Shown here in pieces: positions 36,191 to 47,412 of a stretch of DNA of 64,000 nucleotides. The notes under the pieces are model-generated. The model did no database searches, had not been told where the DNA came from, and was given only the letters and a program-made list of their open reading frames with translations. The stretch's first letter is position 1, and each line of letters opens with the position of its first letter. The DNA comes from Lactifluus volemus (Eukaryota; Basidiomycota; Agaricomycetes; Russulales; Russulaceae). The position numbers and the translations under genes were made by a program. The DNA lies in NCBI GenBank assembly GCA_022376515.1, contig WTXI01000013.1, positions 496,001 to 560,000 on the forward strand, read 5' to 3'.

Positions 36191-36494
36191 GCGAATGAGT
36201 GTATAGATACCGGCCTTCCGACTCGGAGGCCCGTACTGTACATACTGTACTGTAAAACTTTACTACTATGACCGATGTAATGCGGGCTCATTTTTGACCC
36301 TCTTGCGTCGAGACGAGTTTGAAATCTCGTCCTCGGACCTCTGCGGTGTTCGGAGACGTCCTTTTTTGCAATTCAACTTGCATTGGGTAACCCTCTCGGG
36401 TCCCGCTATTTTACCTCTCTGGGTGGCTAGTGTTGACATCCTTGTCGGCTTGAAAAGGAAACGTGCAATGTGATGTGTGACTGGGAACTAACTA
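36191..36494. other. 3' flank of TOK copy 1, conserved with copy 2
   Basis: A block at about 36305-36415 starting GCGTCGAGACGAG recurs downstream of TOK copy 2 at about 41965-42085. It contains a small stem (GACGAG/CTCGTC). The tandem duplication unit therefore includes 3' flanking DNA. Confidence 0.6.
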
Positions 36495-37059
36495 CAGTCG
36501 AACCTCTCTTAACCCATACTTCTGATAACCCATAACCCCTTATATCCCATAGCAAAATCCATCCACCAACTTGGTTCGCAGGGATTTGCATACCATAACC
36601 CATAGGTCCGCAGTAACCCGTAACCCATACCCCTCGGCAGGTAAAACCCATACATTTTTCGCACCAAATTAGATGTAGCCCCTGAATTTTATTGTCAAAT
36701 AAATTAATTTGCCATAAGCTCATAGTAATGACGTGCCACGGCACTAGTCACGGTAGTGACATGCTACCAAATAACTTTTAGAAATTTGTTCCCTCGAAAA
36801 TACCACTTCTATGGCTCTTACCCCACTTGATGTTCTTAAGAAAGGGCTTGCTAAATTTACAGAAACAATCCAGACTCACAAAAATGAACTTAGTGTGAAG
36901 CTAGCTACTGGCTAGCTTTGCACTGAGTTCATTTTTGTCATGGAAATTCGGTGACAAAAACCAGATCTATTTTTAGCATACTCCTCCAAACCCATAACCT
37001 GTCATAACCCATACCCTGGGCTGTCCACCGAGGGGTATGGGTTAAGAGAGGTTCGACTG
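36495..37059. mobile_element. pogo/Fot1-like MITE 1 (565 bp) with TA duplication
   Basis: The left end CAGTCGAACCTCTCTTAACC is matched by its reverse complement at the right end, and TA flanks both sides (36493-36494 and 37060-37061). CAGT ends and TA targets are typical of pogo/Fot1 elements. No transposase frame is present, so it is non-autonomous. An internal hairpin lies at 36879-36940, and subterminal repeats of the AACCCATA motif are frequent. Confidence 0.85.
36879..36940. repeat. internal hairpin of MITE 1
   Basis: ACAAAAATGAACTTAGTGTG and the inverted GCACTGAGTTCATTTTTGT, with an AGCTAGC/GCTAGCT inner stem, form a fold of nearly 30 bp per arm inside the element. Confidence 0.75.
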
Positions 37060-37064
37060 TACTA

Positions 37065-37638
37065 CAGTCGACTCCCTCTTAACCCATACCAGTTGGTTGA
37101 TGCCCTGGGCTATGGGTTATGAGGGAGTATGGGCTACCGGGATTCAGGTACGCGAGTGTGACCCCGGGCCGGGTCGGGCGACTCGGGCCTCAGCCTCAGC
37201 CTGATGATGAGGCCACTACGCTCCTTACTTCCCCAGCCGGCTTTGCTATCTCACCCCTGGGGACCATATCTTTGTCATAGCCACATGTTGCAGAATATAA
37301 ATGTGGACTTAGAAAAAAAAAAGATGGTGAACTCAACCTAGTTACGAGGGAAATAATCAGTTTTCCATGGTAGCAATAGCAGCAGCTAAGCAGCTTCACA
37401 ATTTTGCAGGGGTGTTTTTGTCAAAAATAATAATTATATAATAACAAGCTTCGTGATCACTTAATTATGTCCTCAAAGTGTATGGGTTTTGGGCCTTTTG
37501 GCTCCAGAAATTGTATGGGATATGGGGTATAAGGGAGTTATGGGTTATCACCTGCAAACCAACTTGGTTTACCAAAAATTGCATGGCCTTTGAGGGAGTA
37601 TGGGTTAGCGGGGATATGGGTTAAGAGGGAGTTGACTG
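37065..37638. mobile_element. pogo/Fot1-like MITE 2 (574 bp), abutting MITE 1
   Basis: The ends CAGTCGACTCCCTCTTAACC and the near-inverse at 37619-37638 are flanked by TA (37063-37064 and 37639-37640). Only three bases separate the two elements (T, A and C with a shared A). It includes internal inverted copies of the same subterminal repeat (37065-37130 and 37540-37638) and the fragment shared with 25.1 kb. No coding capacity. Confidence 0.8.
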
Positions 37639-37640
37639 TA

Positions 37641-38833
37641 CTAACTATTGAACTGCTGTGTCTCTTCTCGCTGACCAGTGCCAGTGGCTGCCATCTGAGT
37701 CAGTGTCACACGAACCATAGGTCTGCATTGCCTTATTTAAGCCTACTTTCACCCAAAAATACACCTCGCTGGCTGGTGAACCGGTGTCCTTTTAACTTTA
37801 GACTATCTGATGTAGGGTCACAACCTTTTCGCTTGGACGAGGTGGGACGTGCCGTGAGAAGGTTTGTTGGGAAATAAGGCAAATAAGGATGGCCGAGTCT
37901 GACATGCCTCAGCTTGCTTCAAGTAGAGTCACTAGAAAGGCTACTCTACCTAGGTAGGCTGATAGGTACAGGGGAGTGATTTAATTCAAGTAGTTGGCAT
38001 GCGTTGAACTTCAATTCGGAGCAACATGAGGTTGGGCAGGTAAGAAGTTGGAGGGAGGCCCAATTCGATGCCTCTAATCAATTGTCACTGTACTATTTTA
38101 CCCACGAGTTCAGCTGATTTCGGGCTGTTGGTCAATTGTTATTTATGAGACGAAGCAAAAAAACAGTTTTGAGGGGGATCGCATCGGGGTTGCGCTCTCG
38201 ACGCAGCTGCCGTCCGACGACAGGCAACGCCGTCGTAAACGTGAGGCGTCACCTAATACTGAGTACTGGATAATACTGAAAAAAAAATCCTCCGACTGGC
38301 TGTCGAAGAGAATCACAAGGTCGTATCTATGGTCTCGTAAGAAGTGCCATCGCCCCCAAACGGGAAGGAAGGAGCCGGGCCGCGGACTGGCCTCGTTGGG
38401 CCCGACCTTCCTTCTCACTTGAAAGCAAGTTTTCCCAAGCTTGTAGGGCTATGCGATCGAAGCTAGTCTCTAGGGTGGGCATGCGGCGTTCACATGACCA
38501 GCATCTCGCATGGTAAAGGATGCTCGCTTCTCGGGAAATGAATGCCTACGGTATGACAGCCCAGCGAAGCATGTCGATAGGAGGAAGCAGCAGTGCGGAT
38601 GCAGAAACGGCGTTTACTGTTGTAGGGACACGCAAGTGCATCATGGCACCATGATCATGTTTTGAGGAGTTGGAAATGCGAGGCCTTGTAAAGTTGGTAA
38701 GAGAAAAAGAGACCCTTTACCCCGTGCTGCTCAATTCCCCCTTCTCTTCACATATGCATGCCCCTACCTCGATCATACCTGGCATATATCTGCCTGGGCT
38801 TCCCTCTGACTTCTTTGAGCCGAATTGCCAGCG
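37641..38833. other. intergenic / promoter of TOK copy 2
   Basis: No gene supported. The last part before 38834 resembles the promoter side of copy 1 (short C/T-rich run, TATGCAT motif), in keeping with the tandem duplication. Confidence 0.45.
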
Positions 38834-41786
38834 ATGCCGCCCCCTTTACTCTCCGCTACGTTCTTAAGCCATTTTTTCAACAGACGGGAGTCGTCGAATG
38901 GGCCTAACTCGGTGCCTGACTCTGGGGATCCAGAGAAGATGAACCCTGGTTCAGGCTCGGGTCAAGACCAGTCCTTCAACTTGGAGAATAATGACAGGCA
39001 CTATCCTGACGAATTTCTCGACGACTTTGACGAACTTTACCAGGAGGATATTATCGCCCCCAAAGGAGCAGAGGACGGTCGTCTCGATCGTCCGGGCCAG
39101 GGAATTCCTCCTATAACTATGACGACCGCGTTGTTTTCCATCAGCACTTCTGTGCGGCCTGCCCTTCCTAGGTGTCTGGTCAAGTTTCACGAGATTCTCT
39201 TCGGGACTCATCACGAACGCGAAGTTCATGCACCGAGCTATCGTAGCATCCCTATCTTATCTGGAACCCTCATCCCCTTTTCTATCCTTCTCGAAATTCC
39301 TGGTCTAACAGATCCCTGGTATGTTCGTACAAGCAACGGTCAGAACGTTCAAACGAGCAAGAATTCCGCGATATTGACCGTCTCTTTGGCCTTCTCTGTG
39401 ACATTGGCTGTGATAGCAAATATTGCCCTCGTCACTCGATTTCTGGAAAAAGCCGTCAAGGGAAGCACCATTATCTGTATTGTAGCACTGTCCCTACATG
39501 GTGAGTTTCCTTTTGATGTGCTTCAGCATGGTACACACTACCGCCTTCAGACATACTGAATGTCGTCACTCTGCTTATATTCGGCATTGAGCATCGTTTC
39601 GGTAACGACTTCACCTACGGCGAAGCATTCTGGATGACCATATGCTCAACTATTATGTCCATGACGACAAATTTGACTCTGATCTCGGACTTTCTCAGAA
39701 CACCTGACCTATCCGCAGCTGGTATGTTTATTTCCCTGTTCTGTTTTGTTATTATGTACTAAACTCTCTCTAGGCAGCGGCCTAACACGCAAGCAACGCT
39801 CTCTTGTTATCATTACAATCATCTTCCTGGTTTACCTCGCACTGGGTGCATTAATCACTTCACTCATGATGTCACTCACCTTCCTCAACGGCCTATTCTT
39901 CACCGTCGTCACAACCCTCACCATTGGCTTTGGTGACATCGTACCGAAAACATCAGCGCAGCGCATCGTAGTTTGCTTCTATGCCGTGTTTGGTATCATC
40001 ATACTTGGCGCTGGAGTACGCCTCACGTCTGAGGCTATCATTGAAGGGCTCGAGGTCGGTTATCGCATACGCTTTCAAGAATACAGGAGGCGACGGCGTG
40101 AAAGAAGAGAACGTGAACAGATACGCCGCTGGAAGGTAGCTGTGGAGAAACGCCTTGTCGAACGCGGACTTCACGTGTGGACGGCTGATGAGCCTACGAT
40201 TGGGTCATCGCCTGCTACACGACCGACGCCGACTCGCCGAGGGACGTCTGGGGTGGGGCAGGCGATGTACTTGAATACGGAGGCGCTTCCTCCAGAGGTG
40301 TTGGAGTCAGCCGCACAGGAGGCTGGTGTGCCAGCTGAGAAGTTTATCGGACCTAAGTCTGGAAGGCGCGATCGGCAGCAGAAGCAGCACCATCATGACT
40401 CTCAACAGCAACAGGGTGATGAATCTCAACCCAGCGGGAGTGGGCGAGTGCCTCTCGACTTTACTTGGACGCTCGATGATGGGATACGTCCGGAGCACAA
40501 GTGGCGATGCGTATCGTGGATCAGCTCGATATGGGAGAGGATCCGCCAGGCACTGCGCCTGAGAGCCCAGCAAGCCCCAAGTGAAGAGCTGACGCACCAG
40601 CCTGAGGACGTGATGAATGTGCTCAAGAGAGATGAGCGTCGATCATTGTATATCAAGGTTCGTCACCGTTTCATTGTAATCATACTTACGGTTACTGAGT
40701 CACTTGTTAGCTTGGAGTGACGTGGGCCTTGTTCTTCACTTTTTGGATCGTAAGTAGTCTCTCGCTACCGCTGAACACCCCGATCAAACAATTTATGTTG
40801 AACTACTTTTCAAGATTGGCTCTCTGATCTTTTCCAAGACGGAGAAATGGAGCTACGGCACTGCGATGTATATCTGTGAGATCTACTATGGCTATTTTGT
40901 TCTACCCGATCCAAACGGACCACAGGCTTCATTGCATTCACGACCATCGGATACGGTGACTTTGCTCCTCGAACTGCCCTTGGACGTGCCATATTCATCT
41001 TATGGGCCTTATTTGGGGTTGGTGCCATGACCGTTCTTTTCGCTGGTATGTCGTCGGAGCTATGCCTTCCCATTCTTATTCTTGACGGTTTTTTGGGGCG
41101 TAGTTCTATCCGATGTCTTTTCTTCTGGCTATCGCCGCGTTACACACAATAAGGTGTTTGATCGCGCCGTCAATCGGTATTGTCTTAACCAGGATCAAGC
41201 CATGATTGGCAAACAGGGCGAATCGTACGGGCACACGCTAGCAGAGGTGGAGGCGAGCCTGCAATCTCAGTTAGAGCAGCTCCCCGAGATGATGTTGAAT
41301 GAAGTGCCCAGATTGCGCGATCATACGCGGTACTTCCTTATCGCCAACGGACTGACCGACGCATTGAGTCTGCATATGGTGCCGATGGGGAGGGACGAGG
41401 CACTCAAATTATCCAGAGAGAATGCCATACCCAAGGAGTTGAAAGAGCTCCTTAATGAAATTGCGCAGGAGGGAGGATTCGAGGAGCGGCAAAAACGAGA
41501 GGTGTGGGATGATGTTCACGCGACAAATGTGAGTCCTTTTGTTTCATGATGTCGGCGTATAGAATAGGGTATCTCACATGTGACATTTCCAGACGCTGTT
41601 TGTACTTAGCTTTGAGAGTGAGTAACTTCTGATCCGCCCGCCAGGTCATGTTGATGATGATATCGTTTAGAAGGGGCGCGGAGGATGGTTGAAGCGGCTG
41701 AGCTCGCACGAGACACGCTTGCGACGCGCAACCAGCTACGTGAAGGCGTGGAGGAGCTGACGGTAACGAATCTGGTACGGCCATAG
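38834..41786 (+). CDS. TOK-type two-pore outward-rectifier K+ channel, copy 2
   Basis: Nine exons at positions matching copy 1 (38834-39500, 39551-39721, 39774-40657, 40711-40749, 40815-40875, 40926-41045, 41104-41528, 41593-41617, 41671-41786) encode 835 residues with no frame break. Both filters are kept: TIGFGDIVPKT and TIGYGDFAPRT (Phe in place of Tyr after the second Asp). Compared with copy 1 it lacks 32 codons in the C-terminal cytosolic tail (the Leu/Ser-rich insert near 35450-35550) and has a shorter, different last exon. The N-terminal acidic tail also varies. The membrane core is much better conserved than the tails, so both copies appear to be under selection. Confidence 0.93.
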
Positions 41787-41948
41787 GGAGTGCCCTTTAA
41801 ACATGGAAGAAAGATCTCTTTTGCCATTACCAAATCCCACCTGACTCGGGTTACTATAATGCGTGTATAGATCGGCAGGCCTTTTGAGGCCCATACATGA
41901 CCTACTAGTATAAACCTATTATCGCCAATGTTAGTGGCCTCAGGCCGT

Positions 41949-42188
41949 TTATTTATTTTGCCTTGTTGCGTCGAGACGAGTCAAATCTCGCCATCGGTCC
42001 ATCGTTTCCGAGTCGGATCGGGGACGTCCCTTTTGCAATTTCACCTGCGCTGGGACTACCTTTGGGCGGCCCTTCTTTTGCTGGAGGATGTCATGAACAG
42101 TGGCCGACTCGTACATACTCACTCTTCCGCTTGCTTGACAATTGAAAAGAGGTATGAACCCCCGAGAGTCGCAGACTTCCGTCATCTG
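41949..42188 (-). CDS. small frame with two AT-hook-like motifs (uncertain)
   Basis: An ATG-initiated minus-strand frame of about 79 codons contains KKGRPK and QKGRPRSD, both close to the AT-hook core GRP. The region overlaps the block shared with the 3' flank of TOK copy 1, where the frame is not open. It may be a real small gene, a relic, or chance. Confidence 0.25.
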   Translation of the reverse strand, partial: QMTEVCDSRGFIPLFNCQASGRVSMYESATVHDILQQKKGRPKVVPAQVKLQKGRPRSDSETMDRWRDLTRLDATRQNK

Positions 42189-42507
42189 TGGGTGCACCGA
42201 TTACCTCGTCGCTACCGCGCACTGGGAAACGGTCGTCATGATTATGAAAGGGGGAAAACCGGGCCACAAAGGATAAAAGGTATGTGATGTCAGCACAGTG
42301 CTGCTATGCAAGGTATCCTCAGAAGAAGAAATAATTACTTTGTAAGTATTGGATTGATTCGTGAAAAACGTGAAGATCGTATTCAACGTCGTAAAATGTG
42401 GTCGTTAATGGAACATCCAAGTTAGGAAGAGAAAGAATAGAGCGTGCATAGACGAGCCAGAAATCATGCGGGAATGTTTCGTTTTCGTAGGTAAGGGAGA
42501 GCAGGGT

Positions 42508-44433
42508 TCAAGATCTCAGGCTTCGCCCCGTGACGTGCTTCAATACCACCTGTAACACGACTGTACACACCCCGAGACCGACGAGGAGCACGTACGAAGG
42601 AAGGTCAGACACCGTTGTAGGGCCGAGGTCAACCGCGTGACAGTGCGCCGCGACGTGATTCTTGGTATCCGAGTCGGCGGACTCATGCTGCGTCACATAC
42701 TCCGGCTCCTCCACTTTTCCTCGCTTCTTGGGTACCTCCGCCAACGGCACCACATCACCAGTATCATGAACCTCGAGCCATCGCTCCGGGGCCACCTCGA
42801 CAGCTGTATCGTGCCTATCTTCTTCAACTGTCCCCACTCGCGAGTCCTCCACGGCGCTCCACTCGACTTCCATAGCGTCCACGCGCGCCTCGACCACTTC
42901 CAGCCTGCGCTTAAACTCTTCGAGTAGACATCGCGTTTCGTGCACCTCGTTCTCCAGCACGCATTCTTCCTCAGCCTCGGCTTCTTCAGTGCACGACTCC
43001 GCATCGGGTTGTACTACCCCTTCTGCATGAACGACCGCAAAGACATCGGCGAGCCTGCGTCCCGCGGCTTGTGCGTCGTCTTCAACGCCGTTGTTGTTGG
43101 ATACCTCTCGCACGTGCCTGCCGACGCGTCTGCCTGTGCTGCGCGTGAAAACGTCGCAGGTGTTCCTCCCTGCGTTGGCAGATCCCGGATCACTGCCGCT
43201 ACTGCCGCGGTCATCACGAGGCGGGCGCCGGACGGCTACGACGGTGTCATGAGTTTCGAGGCGGCGCACAGTGACCCCGACATCAAATTCTTCCCAGGCG
43301 CGCCCGCCCCAGGAGTTGTCCTTTGGTACTGTAAGAGCGGGCTGGGCAGCCAGGAGGTCTTCGATGCTAGGTTCCTCGCCGACCGCCGCTTCCGCTGCGC
43401 GAAACTTATTTTCATCATTGGAGGCACCACCGCAGGCGTCGACGATGTCTTCTTCTATCATCGCTACCAGGTCATGCTCGCCGAGCTCGCTCCCGCTGTC
43501 ACTCTCTGATCCACATCGGCGGCTGGAGTCGGAGCTGCTCCCCACGCTCTCGCGCTCCCATTTATCGACCATCCCGCGGACGCGTCCGTTTACGTTCGTA
43601 GACAGCCGCATGCGCCGCGAGCGGTAGCGCTCAGCGCTGGTGTCGGGGTCGGCGAGCTCACTGGCACGTGGGAAGTCAAGCGGACTGGAGAGCGAATCGT
43701 TCTCCTCTGGTTCCTGTTCTTGATCGGACGACTGGTTGTCCAACGTACGTCCTTGGAGGACGTTCTGCTGCAGGTTACTTGCCGCAGCGAGAAGAGCACG
43801 ACGCCAACGCGTGTTGACACCCAGACTAGACCAAAAATATTTTAATTCCAATTAAAGAAAGAAAAATAAATTGAGATGATACTCACGCTTTGAGATCTTC
43901 TTCAGTCCAGCGCAAGAATGTGCTTCCGTTGACGCCCTCGCGGCGAACCCATGACGCAATATCGCACGCCACACGTTCGGGGAGGCGCTCGCCGGATCGA
44001 ATGCGCAGTGCAGTTGTCAGGTATTCCGAGAGCTGCGAAGACGCCCATGTCTCTGGGTCGAGCGATAGTTCCGTGGGTGATGCATGGTCATTGTCGGCCA
44101 AGTACGATGGAAGCGTGTCTGCACGTGGTCTGCGAAGCGAGAGATCATCTTCGAATGGACTACGCTGGGAGTGGGTGGGAGAGCCAAGGGGGAGGGCAAA
44201 GGAGATGCAAGGGCATTGGTGAGACTGGTAGAATAGCGGTGGCCACGATATTCATGCCTGCGATCTTTTGCATTGCGAGAGAGCGTGGTGGGAGGTGGCG
44301 TGTAAAAATACTTTGAAGGAGTGTTATTTCCAGAAGAGTTTGAGCGTGACAATAGGGCAGTATGGGTAGTCTTTATGGCATAAGGATGAGGATTCGGTTT
44401 GAGAGCTAGGCCATGTTCACTGGCAGAAGCCAT
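42508..44433 (-). CDS. SAM-like domain protein with tail anchor, probable one-base frameshift
   Basis: The N-terminal exon starts at ATG 44433 (MASASEHGLALKP) and is Ser/Pro-rich. A helical SAM-like domain follows: PETWASSQLSEYLTTALRI, then ASWVRREGVNGSTFLRWTEE. A 61-nt intron (43886-43826) splits the LKA-LGV junction of that domain. The last exon (43825-42508) holds an acidic linker, a coiled coil (around 42950-42840) and a hydrophobic C-terminal segment (VLLVGLGVCTVVLQVVL) followed by a short basic tail, as in tail-anchored proteins. Near 44170-44200 the N-terminal frame and the domain frame differ by one base and I find no intron in the right phase. A lost G in a G/C run is the simplest reading. 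The function is unknown; membrane-anchored adaptor is an inference. Confidence 0.7.
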
Positions 44434-44524
44434 GGCTGGAGTGATTACATAAGCTTGTTCAATTCAATAATTTATTTCGACTTCGGTGATTTCCGAAGCG
44501 AGTACCTTAGCTTGTCGACCTCAA
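44434..44524. promoter_or_regulatory. 91-bp divergent promoter
   Basis: The start codons of the SAM-like gene (minus) and the ChAPs gene (plus) are only 91 bp apart, so both 5' UTRs and core promoters lie in this interval. It is AT-rich in the middle (AATTCAATAATTTATTT). Confidence 0.6.
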
Positions 44525-47282
44525 ATGGCTGCAGAGGCAGCGTTCAAGGACGTACCAGAGATATTCGAGGTACTCTACCGTCTTTTATACCATATTTTTA
44601 TCATCTTTATACATTAATTTATAGGTCGAGTTGGGAGAGTGTCTCGTTGCACGAACAGAGTCTCTTGGTGCGTTACTTTGATCTTCCCCGCACCCCTTTG
44701 CCTCAGCTCCCTACAGCAACATTTCGTGAACTCGGCCCTCCTGACCTTTGCCACGTCGTCAAGAGCACAGGCCGTACAGGTCAGCGTGACGTAAGTACCA
44801 GCGTCATCGCAAATTCAACCTTATCGTCCTCTCACCACGCCGCAGCTGGGCTCTTACCACTACGTCTCTGGAATAGACACGTCATCATCCGCGTCTCTCG
44901 CCGCGTATATCAATTCTCTCACATATTCTATTGAAGAGCCACAAGCATGGTTCACCAAGGGCCCCACTTGGAAAGTCAAGTACGGCTGCTTTTGGTGCGT
45001 TGCATCTCGTTCGTCTCGTTGACTCACATTCACACAAAACGTCATTGTCTACTCTGCCACCCCTCTTTTGGTAATTTCAGCTGTTTCAACGCGTTTTCCC
45101 GCGTAGATGTACGTGTCGATGTCAAAATCCCCGGAGGCGTGAATGCGTACGTCATAGACCTCCGAGGCGAGAGGTGAGTTATATTCTCCCTCCCTATGGA
45201 CCCCTGTTGACCACTCTCAAAAGGCATGATGCCACCGCTGAGATCTGGCAAGAAACATACCTCTCCGCCATCCTTCGCGCTATCCTCTACTCCGACGACC
45301 CGACCTACTTTCTCGAAGCTTATCGCCGACTAGAACCTATTTCCACACCCGATGCAGAGATGCGCTTCCTTCAAAGCACGGAAAGCCTATTCATGAAAGG
45401 TGCGACGCTCTTCACTATAACCCGCCTTGCACCGTTCACGCCACACTCACAACGGCGTCCCCAGGGTGGCAGGTTGGGTCGGATCCTGAGATCCAGGTTG
45501 CGACCGTCGTCTCGAACCACCTCACCGCAGGGATTCTCAAGTATTTTGGCGATAGTGGGCGGTGGCAACATGCCGCGAATCTTTTCGAAAAGTTAGCAGC
45601 CCGCGACCCTGAAGTATCCTGCCTACTTGCACGGAGCTACATTGGGATGAGTAAGTCTGCTGAGGACCTGTGACCGAGTTGCACTTAACTATAGTCAGAT
45701 GAGGAGGTCAAGGCAATCCAGATCATGGCCACGGCAATGAAACAGACGCCACAGTCATATCTTTTGCTCCATACACAGTGTGACTTTTTACGAAGCAAGG
45801 ACAAGCATGAATGGGCGCTCAAGCTTGCACGTCAAGCAGTCAACTGCGCCCCAAGTGAATTTGTAACTTGGGAGAAGCTTACCGATATCTATATCGATCT
45901 CGGAGAGTACGAATCAGTGCGTTTTCAACCATCGGTTTTCAATGTCCGCGAATGATGTATACATCTGCAGGCGTTACTCACCCTAAATTCGTGTCCAATG
46001 TTCACTTTCAATGGGCGGGATGCCCACCGCAACCTCTCCGCTTTGCGACTACATCTACCAGTCAAACCAGCAGTTGCAGAGATCCTACCAGAGCGCGAAA
46101 AAACGGAAGACGACGAGGCGGACCCCGCGTTGCAACGTTTGCCAGCACCCGGACTACGCGGCACTTGGGCGCGTGCCTATACGTTACTCACGCGGCTCGT
46201 ATCACAGATCGGGTGGGACGAGCTTCTCAAGACGCGAAGTGCAGTGTTCGTGATGGAAGAGGAGTACAGGATGCAAAAGGCGCATGCGGACATCGCAGCC
46301 ACGGTGCGGGAGGAAGAGGCGGTTGCCGATGACGATGCTTCGACAAAAGGCGTACGGGCGCCACCTTCGCCGAGTCGCGAACACACCCCCACGTCGAGTG
46401 CTGTGCAGAGCCCTACGATTGCGCCTACGGACGACGCAGAGAGTACTATCCCAACGATCCGCATCTCCACCGAGTCCTCGCGTGAGGAGTCGTTGCGGGC
46501 GGAAAAGGCGGCCGTTGCGGCAAAGGTGAACGGCAAAGAGAACACAAATGCAGTGGAAGGGCTGCAACAACCTGCTCAAGCGGCGGCCAGCGAAGGCGAT
46601 GGAGAGAGCAAAGACGCCACGGCAGGCGGCCAAGAATCTTTCTCATTTAGTAACAAACGGCTGTGTGAACGCTGGCTGGATAACCTCTTCATGGTGCTGT
46701 ACGAGGTGAGTGAGCGCCATGTGGGTCCTGCGTCGTGCGCCGCCAACAAGCGTACTAGGACCTCCGTGTTTGGACGATCTTCCGCGCAGAAATAGCGCAT
46801 TTCAAAACGCAGCACGTGGCATACCGCAAAACAGGATTGGAATGGGAAATTCTTGGCGATCTCGGTCTGCGACTTCATCATAAGGAAGAAGCGAAGGAAG
46901 CGTTCCAACGGGCGCTGGACACGCCGCGGTATTCGATCAAGCCATGGGCCAAGTTGCTCGACATGTACGCTGAGGAAGGTGATTTGATGCGCACGCTGCA
47001 AGCCGCAATACGTGTCGCTGCGTATCAATACGGAGAGTATTCTGAACTTGCGGTATGTTCGCATCATGACGGTTTTTTTTTTCTGATGGGAAAGGGATAT
47101 TGGGGAAATCGTAGTACCCGACACAAATAGCGCGTTTGTTATTCAAACTGGAACAAGTGCACGGCCACGCGAAAATATGGAACACTTTGCTGAGTATGGG
47201 ATTGCCAGAGCCAATTTTACATGTGATGCAGGGATACTTGCAATATGGGCAACGATTCAAGGTAGAGGGATACGATTTTTGA
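44525..47282 (+). CDS. ChAPs family protein (Chs5-Arf1-binding; BCH1/BUD7/CHS6 type)
   Basis: Multi-exon gene. After a short first exon (ATG 44525), the family core is clear: LGPPDLCHVVKSTGRTGQRD, GSYHYVSGIDTSSSASLAAY, AWFTKGPTWKVKYGCF and FNAFSRVDVRVDVKIPGGV, followed by TPR-like helices (WALKLARQAVNCAPSEFVTW; LGLRLHHKEEAKEAFQRAL). A fungal-specific acidic, low-complexity insert lies at about 46260-46640. The stop is at 47280-47282. ChAPs form the exomer coat with Chs5 at the trans-Golgi and carry cargo such as chitin synthase to the plasma membrane. Introns are GT-AG and in phase; the acceptor of the first intron (likely at 44642) is the least certain point. Confidence 0.88.
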
Positions 47283-47412
47283 GGGGGAAGGAAGGACGGG
47301 CCTTTGACGTCATGTCGTCGTCGTTCACCTGTTTTTAAAATGATATCCTTTAATTTATTTGTTGGTCACCCCTTTTTAATTCTTCACTTTACACTTCCAT
47401 CCACACACACAC

